Shown here: positions 47,984-55,824 of the stretch, piece by piece | Layout: every line of letters starts with the position of its first letter | Position numbering within the stretch: position 1 is the first letter of the stretch | From: Chthonomonas sp. UBA2017 | GTDB lineage: Bacteria; Armatimonadota; Fimbriimonadia; Fimbriimonadales; Fimbriimonadaceae | Assembly (NCBI GenBank): GCA_002335425.1 | Contig: DDCB01000017.1 | Location: 102,236-166,235 of the forward strand | Reading direction: 5' to 3' | Length of the DNA: 64,000 nt | Notes under the pieces: generated by a model | The model's input: the letters and a program-made list of their open reading frames with translations, nothing else | Told to the model about the DNA's origin: nothing | Database searches by the model: none | Position numbers and translations under genes: made by a program

Positions 47984-49744
47984 TTAGGCAGCGAGCGGGG
48001 TCTCGAAGCTCCCGCGGACTTTTTGCAGGGCGGCCTCCAGATTCTGGAGTGCCGTCTCGGCTTTTTGGAGATCGTCTCGGAGTTTCGGGGCGCGAGCTTC
48101 AAAGCGCTGCCGAATTTTTTCTCGCTCGATGTCGGCAGCCTGGGCGGCCTTGCGAATTCGGATTTCGGACTCGTTGCGGCCGGCGGTGGTGCGCATGGTG
48201 GTCATGATCTGAGTGCAGGTCGCCATCAAGATCGGAATTCCGGCCAGGGCCAGGAGGAGCTTTCCGATGCTGGTTTCGGGCCCGATGGAGATGCGCATTG
48301 TTCCCAAAACTGCCGCCATCAAAATGTAGCCGAAGAACGACCCCGCCGCGCCGATGGAGCACCACGTGAACATTTTTTGAAGTCCCGCCAGGTCTTGTTG
48401 AAGGCGAGTCTCGTCTGACTTGGCCTGTCGTCGGGCTTGAGTTTCTTGCTCGCCCGCCTTATCAAGGTGCTCATCTTTTTCCGCGAGGAGGGTCTGGAGA
48501 CTCGCTCGGGCTCGGGTGACGTTCTCTTGCCGCGAGCGAAGCTCCCGGTCCAGGCCGGCTAACGACGCCATTTGGAGCTCGGCGCATCGGTTTCTTGCGA
48601 GGTCGCCGATGCTCCCGGCCAAGAAGGGACCCGAAGACGCCAGGAGCGTGCCGAACTCTTGAATTCCGTGGGTCAGGATGGCGGGGACTGAGATCGAGAC
48701 TCCCGCGCCCTGCTCGGCTTCTCGGAATCGGTGAATGCCGCTTTGCCACTCGGTGAGTTGAGTGGTGGCTCGAGCTCGGAGCCGAGCGGTGGCGGCAGCG
48801 AGCGCGGCGACGGTCGGTTCGGTGAGCTCGGTGAGCTGCTCTTGAGCAAGGATCGCGATCCCGAAATAAGGCCGCTCGACGATGACGTCATGCATCTTTG
48901 AAATCGCTTTGACGAGCTGATGAGCTTCTTGGAAGACGACGAGGGCCTCAAGCGCCTGTTCTGGGCTCGCGTTCAAGAATGACCCGGCAACCAGGGCGGC
49001 CTCGTGGACGCGGTGATCGAGGCAGAGGCTCCGGGAGAGCAGGCGGAAAAGGAGCGAGCGGACCTTTGGCGGGAACGACTGGCTCAGGCCGAACAGGTCG
49101 CGAAACCGACTCGCCGACTCCGACTGATTTCGGGCGGCCGCGCCGAGGATCCAGGCGTAAAGCATGCGAGCCAGAGGATCGAGCTTCGGTCCGAGCTTCG
49201 TGCAGGGGTCGCGCAGGGCTTGGCGAGCCTCGGTCCAGGCCTCTTTTCGCTCGGCGCCTTCGTCATCTGCGCCCCGGCACGTGAGCTTGTAGGCTTCGGA
49301 CCAGCCTTCTTGGAGTTCGGGGTCGGTAAATCGGAGGCGATCTTCGACGAGGTCGTGATAAGCGACCGAGAGCTTTTCGAGTTCGGCCACTTGCTCATCG
49401 AACTCATCGTTGACCGCGTCGAGCAGAAGCGCGCCCTCGGTCGCGGCGCCGATTTCGCGGGAGTTTCGGTTCGCCCAGGCGGTCTCAAGTCGTTCTAATT
49501 CGTTCTGGATGAAGTTCCAAGGATGCTCAGGGTCGGCGTCGGCGACACTCGGCCGAGATTGCCGAATCCTGGCCAGCGCCCGCTCGAGTCGGGCCGAAAA
49601 TCGGGCCTCAATGAACTCTCGGAGCTGTTCCGAGGGGCGGTCGGCGTGGATGATGACGAACAGCGCGTCGACCTCAAGCCCGCCTTGAACAGAGCTTGAA
49701 TCAAATTCCTCGATGAGGTCTATGAACCTTAGGCTCGATTGCAT
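47984..49744 (-). CDS. Large hypothetical protein with helical N-terminus, two membrane helices and coiled coils
   Basis: I do not recognise this 586-residue protein. Residues 1-400 are mostly helical, with Glu/Leu/Ala-rich heptads (A-E-L-E-K-L-S-V-A-Y, R-L-R-A-R-A-T-T-Q-L). A coiled coil follows at about 405-445. Two transmembrane helices lie at about 452-475 (F-T-W-C-S-I-G-A-A-G-S-F-F-G-Y) and 488-510 (L-L-L-A-L-A-G-I-P-I-L-M). The C-terminal 80 residues are a charged coiled coil (R-I-R-K-A-A-Q-A-A-D-I-E-R-E-K-I-R-Q-R-F). It lies 28 bp downstream of the third TPR-OGT gene and is probably co-transcribed with it. Confidence 0.65.
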   Translation of the reverse strand: MQSSLRFIDLIEEFDSSSVQGGLEVDALFVIIHADRPSEQLREFIEARFSARLERALARIRQSRPSVADADPEHPWNFIQNELERLETAWANRNSREIGAATEGALLLDAVNDEFDEQVAELEKLSVAYHDLVEDRLRFTDPELQEGWSEAYKLTCRGADDEGAERKEAWTEARQALRDPCTKLGPKLDPLARMLYAWILGAAARNQSESASRFRDLFGLSQSFPPKVRSLLFRLLSRSLCLDHRVHEAALVAGSFLNASPEQALEALVVFQEAHQLVKAISKMHDVIVERPYFGIAILAQEQLTELTEPTVAALAAATARLRARATTQLTEWQSGIHRFREAEQGAGVSISVPAILTHGIQEFGTLLASSGPFLAGSIGDLARNRCAELQMASLAGLDRELRSRQENVTRARASLQTLLAEKDEHLDKAGEQETQARRQAKSDETRLQQDLAGLQKMFTWCSIGAAGSFFGYILMAAVLGTMRISIGPETSIGKLLLALAGIPILMATCTQIMTTMRTTAGRNESEIRIRKAAQAADIEREKIRQRFEARAPKLRDDLQKAETALQNLEAALQKVRGSFETPLAA

Positions 49745-49772
49745 CCCTTCCTGAGATGATCGGTCCGGTGGT

Positions 49773-51551
49773 TCAATTTCCGGACTGCTCGGCCTGGCAA
49801 AAATTCCTCCATGCGGCGCGGATGGCAGCTTGAATCTCTTGAGCCAAGCGAGGGCCTGATGTGAGCGGGGAGGCGGCCATCCGGTCGCGGAGCTCTTTGC
49901 GGATGGCCTGGAGGGAGCTGAGATCTTGGGCTCGTTTCACGGCGATTTCGATCATCTCCTCGCGAGAGGAGCCCACCCAATCGGCCAGGCCCACGCGGGT
50001 CATGTGGCTGGCGGTGACGCGGCTGGCGTGTCGGTCGCCGGCAAAACTGACAACCGGGACTCCCATCCAGAGAGAGTCGCACGTTGTCGTCGTGCCGTTG
50101 TAGGGGAACGTGTCGAGCGCGAGATCGATTCGGTGATAAAGCCCCAAGTGCTGAGTTGGATCGGGGATGTTGGGCAGGAGCTCCACTCGATCGGCGGAGA
50201 TCGAGGCGTCCTCGAACATCTGCTGAATTCGCGCTTGTGCACTTGGGTGGCGAAGCATCACCGTCTTCAAGATCAGCCGAGAGCCGGGGACGCGCCGCAT
50301 GATCTCGGCCCACGTCGCGACCGACTCGGCGTTCACTTTCATGAGCGTGTTGAACGACCCGAAGGTGAGGAATCCGTTCTGAAGCGCTGGGAGATCGTTG
50401 ACGGGCGGGGCGAATTCGGGGGGCTGGAAGCAGTGCATTCCTCCTGGCAGTCGTAGGAGCCGCTCGGTGGCGAGGGCTTCGGAACCGGGAGGATCGGTGA
50501 TCTCATCGACGATTCGAAAGTCGATGGCGGGCACGCCGGTCGTGTTGGGATAGCCGAGGTAGTCGATCTGGAGCGGCGCGAGTCGCTGGGCGAGAAGGGG
50601 GAGCCGCTGTCCAAGGGTCCAGCCGTTGAGTTCGATCAGGACGTCGAGTTGGTCATTGAGAAGGATTCGGGCGACGTCGGGATCGGTCTTTCCGCCGATC
50701 TGCTTCCAGTCGTGGGGCCATCGCTTCGCTTTTTGGACAAACAGATCGCGCGGATTCGCGTGGTCGGCATATGCGATCAGGTGCCAGTCATGGCGGTCAA
50801 AGTGCCGCAGGAGCGGCTCGATAAAGAACGCGACGGAGTGAGTTCGCAGATCGGAGCTGAGGATCCCGACGCGGAGCTTTCGGTCGGGGTCTCGGGTGCC
50901 TTTCCAAGCGGGGGTTGGAGCTTGCGCGGGAGTGATTCTGCGACCCAAGGCGACGTGCTCTTGGAAGATTTGGGCGGCGTCGAATCGGGCCGAGTAGTTC
51001 AAGTAGCTGACTCGGGCGAGGTGGTTCTCGAAGTCGCCCGGAGACGCTCGCTCTGCTTGTTCGAGGATGTCGATGGCACGGTCGAGGTCGCCCAGGTCAC
51101 GAAGGCGAAAACTCTTGTTCGCATAACCTTCGGGTCTTTGGGGGTCGAGCTCGATCGCGCGGTCGGCGTGCCGAAGTGCGCCCGTCAGATCGTCCACTTG
51201 CTCCAGAATTGCGCTGAGGCCGAGGTGGGCGGAAAAATCGTTCGGGTCGATTTCAAGCGAGGACCGAAAGGCCTCGGCCGCTTCGTCGAACCGCTCGGCA
51301 GAGATGAGGGCATTCGCTAAGGTGTTGCGACTGAGGGTTTGATCTGGGCGAATTTGAATTGCGCGCTCGGCGAGTTCAATTGCTTCGCGAATCCGAAGCG
51401 CAAAGAGGGCGCATCGGGACGCATTTTGGGCCAGAGACCACTCTTGGGGATGCTCTTGCAGGCCTCGGACCAGCACTCGCAGGGAACTTTCCCATTGCCC
51501 GAGGTCGGCGAGTTGTTTGGCTTGGCGCAAAATTTCGGCAACGGTCGGCAT
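49773..51551 (-). CDS. TPR plus O-GlcNAc-transferase-like glycosyltransferase, paralogue 3
   Basis: This is a 592-residue protein of the same architecture as those at 21341 and 38523. TPRs occupy about residues 1-190 (A-F-R-S-S-L-E-I-D-P-N-D-F-S-A-H-L-G-L-S, then A-I-E-L-D-P-Q-R-P-E-G-Y-A-N). The GT41-like core has L-R-V-G-I-L-S-S-D-L-R-T-H-S-V-A-F-F, D-V-L-I-E-L-N-G-W, Y-L-G-Y-P-N-T-T-G and D-T-F-P-Y-N-G-T-T-T-T-C-D-S-L-W-M-G-V-P-V-V-S-F. The acidic residue change in D-S-L-W (others E-A-L-S or E-A-L-M) suggests a specialised function. The gene is divergent from a symporter, with about 100 bp between the starts. Cytoplasmic, probably protein-modifying. Confidence 0.9.
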   Translation of the reverse strand: MPTVAEILRQAKQLADLGQWESSLRVLVRGLQEHPQEWSLAQNASRCALFALRIREAIELAERAIQIRPDQTLSRNTLANALISAERFDEAAEAFRSSLEIDPNDFSAHLGLSAILEQVDDLTGALRHADRAIELDPQRPEGYANKSFRLRDLGDLDRAIDILEQAERASPGDFENHLARVSYLNYSARFDAAQIFQEHVALGRRITPAQAPTPAWKGTRDPDRKLRVGILSSDLRTHSVAFFIEPLLRHFDRHDWHLIAYADHANPRDLFVQKAKRWPHDWKQIGGKTDPDVARILLNDQLDVLIELNGWTLGQRLPLLAQRLAPLQIDYLGYPNTTGVPAIDFRIVDEITDPPGSEALATERLLRLPGGMHCFQPPEFAPPVNDLPALQNGFLTFGSFNTLMKVNAESVATWAEIMRRVPGSRLILKTVMLRHPSAQARIQQMFEDASISADRVELLPNIPDPTQHLGLYHRIDLALDTFPYNGTTTTCDSLWMGVPVVSFAGDRHASRVTASHMTRVGLADWVGSSREEMIEIAVKRAQDLSSLQAIRKELRDRMAASPLTSGPRLAQEIQAAIRAAWRNFCQAEQSGN

Positions 51552-51655
51552 CTTTCGGCGAGCTTACTCGGCTGAGCCGGGGCGGGACGTTTTTTGCTGT
51601 CTCAGCGTCGGGGCGAGCATTCTCTGGGCCCCAGGGTGCACAATCGGCCCAGATC

Positions 51656-53131
51656 GTGACCGAACGACGAGCAAGTGCGAACTGGAAATGGTTGGTGCCG
51701 GTGTTGGTCTTCGCCGGGGTGTGGTTCCTTTTGGAAGGGCGGCCCAACAACCAGCAAGCGGTGGGGGCGATCTTTGCCGCCACGGTCAGCCTCTGGATTC
51801 TGGAGATTTTTCCGCTCACGGTGACGTCGCTTTTGAGCACGTCGTTGCTCGTTCTCGTCGCAAGTGTCGACGAAAAAACGGCTTTTGGGGCCTACGGCGA
51901 TCCGATCATCCCCTTGTTTATTGGGAGCTTTATCCTGGCCAAAGCGATGGAGGTTTCCGGGCTCAGCGCGCGTTTAGCCTGGATGATCTTGCGTCGCCCT
52001 GGAGCGAGCAAAACACCCGGGAGGCTGCTGTTTTCGATTGCGGTCGTGACCTGTGTTCTGTCGCTCTTTGTTTCGAATACGGCCACGACGGCGATGATGC
52101 TGCCGATCGGTCTGAGCATTCTGGCGAAGCTGAACTCTGACACCCGAGGCGGACCGTTTGCGGTGGCGATGATGTTGACTCTCACCTATGCGAGCTCGGT
52201 CGCGGTTGGGACCACGATTGGGACGCCGCCGAATCTGTTAGCTCTGAGCCAGATCGAATCCGCCACCGGATATCGGATCGGCTTTGCCGAATGGATGATC
52301 TTTGGCATGCCGATCACGCTGGCGCTGACAGTCGGGACCTGGGCCCTGTTGAAGATTCTTTACGGCAAGTCATGGCCTTCGACTGGGCACAAGGCGGAGT
52401 TGGCTGCCGAAGAGTTGAAGATTGCGGGAAAGCTCTCCCCCGCGGAGCGCCACGCATCGCTCGCGTTCTTCGTGACGCTCGGGCTTTGGATGGGGCCCGA
52501 TCTGGTCGGGATGTTGGCGGGCGACCAAGATTCGGTCTACCTCTGGCTCCGCGAGCATCTGACGGCGACGGTGGCGGCTCTGATCGGGGCGTCGATTCTT
52601 TTCATTGGGGCTCCCCAGGTGGAGGGGAAGCCGGTTTTTGGCTGGGCCCAAGCCCGGTCGATCGACTGGGGAACGATCATGCTCTTTGGCGGCGGGATTG
52701 CACTGGGACAAGCGATGTTTGCTTCGGGTCTGGCCAAAGACTTGGGCGAGATGGCGGCGCAAGCCATGGGGACTCAGTCGATCTGGGCGATCACGGCGCT
52801 GTGCACCGCCGCCGCGATTCTGATGAGCGAGCTGAGCAGTAATACGGCCAGCGCCTCGACCCTGCTCCCGGTCAGCATCGGGCTGTCGCTCGGGGCGGGA
52901 GTCAACCCCATCCCGGCCGCGCTGGGCGTCGCGTTGGGGGCGAGTTTGGGGTTCATGCTCCCGGTGAGCACTGCCCCGAACGCGATTGTTTTCAGCTCGG
53001 GCCTGGTCCCGAGCAAGATCATGATCCGCAACGGAGTCATGGTCGACGTGCTCGGCTTTTTGATCGTGATGGCGGGCCTTTACTTGACGCTCCCGGCGAT
53101 GGGGCTGACCGGGCCATTGCCAGCTCGTTAG
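51656..53131 (+). CDS. SLC13/DASS-type sodium:dicarboxylate or sulfate symporter
   Basis: This is a 491-residue transporter with about 11-12 transmembrane segments. GTG 51656 gives a start (V-T-E-R-R-A-S-A-N-W-K-W) right before the first helix; a longer reading from 51359 overlaps the divergent gene. Two S-N-T motifs (V-S-N-T-A-T-T-A-M-M-L-P at about residue 135 and S-S-N-T-A-S-A-S-T-L-L-P near 395) and G-T-P-P-N (G-T-T-I-G-T-P-P-N) are the paired signature of this family. Substrates in the family include succinate, citrate and sulfate. The residues visible do not decide between them. Confidence 0.88.
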   Translation: MTERRASANWKWLVPVLVFAGVWFLLEGRPNNQQAVGAIFAATVSLWILEIFPLTVTSLLSTSLLVLVASVDEKTAFGAYGDPIIPLFIGSFILAKAMEVSGLSARLAWMILRRPGASKTPGRLLFSIAVVTCVLSLFVSNTATTAMMLPIGLSILAKLNSDTRGGPFAVAMMLTLTYASSVAVGTTIGTPPNLLALSQIESATGYRIGFAEWMIFGMPITLALTVGTWALLKILYGKSWPSTGHKAELAAEELKIAGKLSPAERHASLAFFVTLGLWMGPDLVGMLAGDQDSVYLWLREHLTATVAALIGASILFIGAPQVEGKPVFGWAQARSIDWGTIMLFGGGIALGQAMFASGLAKDLGEMAAQAMGTQSIWAITALCTAAAILMSELSSNTASASTLLPVSIGLSLGAGVNPIPAALGVALGASLGFMLPVSTAPNAIVFSSGLVPSKIMIRNGVMVDVLGFLIVMAGLYLTLPAMGLTGPLPAR

Positions 53132-54309
53132 GCGACTTTGCTCGCAGCGAGGCGCAGATTCCAGATTCGGAGGACTTTATCAAGACCGCCCGCGGCCATG
53201 TGGTCCCCGTTCGGGGAAAAGGCGATGGTCGAAAGCGGAAGGTGGGAGGCTTCGATTTTGCCGTGGCCGATGCCGCGATAGGTATCAAAGAGTCCGACAA
53301 AGCCATCCCGTCCGGCGCTGCCGAGGAGCCATCCACACGGGTGAAACGCGAGGCTTTCGATCGGGCGTTCATGGCCGAAGAACGTCTTGGTGTGCTGCCG
53401 CTTGGCGACATCGAAAATCCGGATCGACAGATCGACGGCCCCGACGGCGAGTTGGGACCCATCTGGGCTAAAGGCCAGCGCGGTCACCGTCGAGCGGATG
53501 TACTGGAAGGTGAAGAGTTCGCGCCCGGACTGGCCGTCCCAAAGCTTGACGCTGGCATCTGCGGAGCCGGTGGCCAGGTATCGACCGTCCGGCGACCAAG
53601 CAAGAGCGGTGACCGATTCAGAGTGGGAATGACCCGCGAACAACTTTTCGCCAGTCTCGGTTTGGCTGACGGTGAACGCGCGGTTGACTGAACCTGCCGC
53701 GACTCTCGCTCCATCGGGGGAGACGCGGGCGCTCACGGCCCATTCGAGGCTGAACTGCTTCGAGCCCAAGAGGGACTCGCCTTGGGTTCTCCAGACTGCG
53801 ACCGAGGTTTCAGAGCACCCCGAGGCGACGAGCTTATCGCCCGCGACGGACTGAATGTTGGTGATCGCGCCGCCTTCGAGCTTGATTCGGCGGTTCGCTT
53901 GGCCGTTGCTGGGATTCCACCAGAGAATTTCATTGTCGAAGGAGGCGGAAATCAATTCGCCGGTTTCCCGGCGAAAAGTCAAGGCATAGATGGGGGTGCG
54001 ATGCTCGACAATTCTGTGAGCAATCGTCACCTGCACTTGCTCGGGGGCTCGTTGCGATTCTCCGTTTGGATCGGCGACGGCCCCTCCATTGAGGCTGGCG
54101 TCGTATTCCATGCGCCGGACCGGGTCGATGAGCGATTCAAACGCCGTGTTGATCCGGGCCATCAGCTCGTGGGCTTTGGGGTCTGGGTTGACGTCCGGAT
54201 GGTACTTGCGGGCAAGTCGCCGGTAGGCCGCGCGCAGTTCAGCGGGCTTGGATTGGGGATCGACCCCCAGAACGACGTAATGAGTGGGACCGGCGGAGAT
54301 TTTTGCCAC
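53128..54309 (-). CDS. J-domain protein fused to WD40 repeats
   Basis: This 393-residue protein uses a GTG start at 54309. Residues about 9-75 form a DnaJ domain with Y-V-V-L-G-V-D, L-R-A-A-Y-R-R-L-A-R-K-Y-H-P-D-V-N-P-D and F-E-S-L-I-D-P-V-R-R-M-E-Y-D. The H-P-D motif that stimulates DnaK is intact. A linker (about 76-95) leads to WD40 repeats (about 97-390) with blades such as A-L-A-W-S-P-D-G-R-Y-L-A-T-G-S-A-D-A-S-V-K-L-W-D and L-A-F-S-P-D-G-S-Q-L-A-V-G-A-V-D-L-S-I-R-I-F-D. Seven repeats are consistent with one propeller. The protein may recruit DnaK to a client bound by the propeller. It overlaps the convergent symporter gene by 4 bp. Confidence 0.9.
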   Translation of the reverse strand: MAKISAGPTHYVVLGVDPQSKPAELRAAYRRLARKYHPDVNPDPKAHELMARINTAFESLIDPVRRMEYDASLNGGAVADPNGESQRAPEQVQVTIAHRIVEHRTPIYALTFRRETGELISASFDNEILWWNPSNGQANRRIKLEGGAITNIQSVAGDKLVASGCSETSVAVWRTQGESLLGSKQFSLEWAVSARVSPDGARVAAGSVNRAFTVSQTETGEKLFAGHSHSESVTALAWSPDGRYLATGSADASVKLWDGQSGRELFTFQYIRSTVTALAFSPDGSQLAVGAVDLSIRIFDVAKRQHTKTFFGHERPIESLAFHPCGWLLGSAGRDGFVGLFDTYRGIGHGKIEASHLPLSTIAFSPNGDHMAAGGLDKVLRIWNLRLAASKVA

Positions 54310-54504
54310 GAATTTACCTTCGAATTATGGACGATCAGGGCTACTGATTCCTACGCTCGTTGGAGCCTTTCCATCCCGTTCTGAGAACAACATTTGCGAG
54401 GGCTGGTGGAAGTCCTAGGTCGAGCGAAACGGAGCCTTCTTCGAATCGTCCCTTTCGGCACCAACACCGCCCGCGATCGTGCGGGTATGTTCAGGAACAG
54501 AAGG

Positions 54505-55824
54505 ATGATCAAGAATTGGATAGGAATCGGCTTGCTCGGCGCGGTGATGCTGGCGGGCTGTTCGAATGATTCGGCGTCGAGCCGGACCTCGGCGGTGTCG
54601 GGGACGGTCACAGGGCGAGACGGAAACCCCGTCATTGGGGCCCGAGTGTCGGTCGGGGGTACGGTCACTTTCACAGGTCCGACGGGGAGCTACTTCTTGG
54701 AGAGGGTGCGACCGGACGATCAGATGATTTTTGCGGAGTTCACTCAAGAGGGCATCCGATATCGGGGTCAGAACTTGGCTCGAACTTTCGAAGGCGAAGT
54801 TCGACCGAACGTGAACATCACCATCGCCCCTGAGCGAACGTTGGCCCGAATTCGGGGCACGGTTCGAGATCGCGAGGGGCGCCCGCTTTCGGGCGTGACG
54901 GTCTTCGCCTATGGAGGAGGCTCGCTCAGTAGTAGCCGAGCCTTGACCAACGCGCAGGGCGATTATCAGATCAACTCGCTCGCCGCAGGCTTTGACTACG
55001 AAGTTTTGGCCAACGGCCAAGGATATCGCGCGGACCGAGATCAGGTCTTTTTAAGCGACGGCGAGACCAAGATTCTCGATCTTCAGCTTTCCGAGGCGGG
55101 ATTCCCGAACATGCCTCCGCCCGAAAACTTGACGGCGGTGACCTGGGTCTCGCCGCGAGCGACGAGTCGCTCGCGAGACTTGAATGCGCAAGCCGTCGAA
55201 GCGATCAAGCGGCGGTGGGATCCGAAGCGAAGCGTTCTTCGGTCGCAGCGGAGCTTCCCGAACGGGGAATTGGTCGAAGTGGTTTTGGAATGGGAGCCGG
55301 TGGAGACCAGCGAACTCCTCGGATATGGGATTTACCGAGGCCGAAGCGCGACCGGAAGCTTGGCGTCGGTCGACTTTCTGCGAGAGACTCTGACCGGCTA
55401 TTACGTGGATATCTCGACGCCTCTTCAGACTCAATCGACCTTCTTTTATGAGGTGCGATCACTGAGCGCTCAGTATCCGGATGACCGGCCTGATTCAGAG
55501 AGTGCTCCGAGCAATCGGGTGGAAGCCCGAATTCTGGGGCCGCTGAGCGTCGGGGTCAGTCTGCCTCAAGTGCGATTCAGCTGGAACGAAGGCAGCGGCG
55601 CGACGGAATATGTTGTTTACGTATATGACCGCGAGCCCGGGATCGGCGTGAACCCGATCGCCGAGAACGAGAATTCGCCCGCCACCGGCAACGGTTGGAC
55701 CTACTCCGGTCCGGCATTGCAGCCGAACCGAGAGTACTACTACATCGTTCTGGGGCTTGGGAATAACCAGAACAGTCGCACTGTCTCGGGTGTTGGCCGA
55801 TTCCGAACGGCGGCTGCGAACTGA
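54505..55824 (+). CDS. Lipoprotein with carboxypeptidase-regulatory-like and fibronectin-like domains
   Basis: This 439-residue protein begins at ATG 54505, preceded by AGGA about 10 bases upstream. It has a short basic N-terminus and a lipobox G-A-V-M-L-A-G-C. Two carboxypeptidase-regulatory-like repeats follow: G-T-V-T-G-R-D-G-N-P-V-I-G-A-R-V-S-V and G-T-V-R-D-R-E-G-R-P-L-S-G-V-T-V-F-A-Y. A fibronectin type III-like region starts near residue 240 (V-V-L-E-W-E-P-V-E-T-S-E-L-L-G-Y-G-I-Y-R-G) and another appears near 360. Start codons at 54394 and 54487 would add non-hydrophobic residues before the signal. The stop overlaps the next start by one base (TGATG). Surface or periplasmic scaffold is a likely role. 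Confidence 0.78.
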   Translation: MIKNWIGIGLLGAVMLAGCSNDSASSRTSAVSGTVTGRDGNPVIGARVSVGGTVTFTGPTGSYFLERVRPDDQMIFAEFTQEGIRYRGQNLARTFEGEVRPNVNITIAPERTLARIRGTVRDREGRPLSGVTVFAYGGGSLSSSRALTNAQGDYQINSLAAGFDYEVLANGQGYRADRDQVFLSDGETKILDLQLSEAGFPNMPPPENLTAVTWVSPRATSRSRDLNAQAVEAIKRRWDPKRSVLRSQRSFPNGELVEVVLEWEPVETSELLGYGIYRGRSATGSLASVDFLRETLTGYYVDISTPLQTQSTFFYEVRSLSAQYPDDRPDSESAPSNRVEARILGPLSVGVSLPQVRFSWNEGSGATEYVVYVYDREPGIGVNPIAENENSPATGNGWTYSGPALQPNREYYYIVLGLGNNQNSRTVSGVGRFRTAAAN

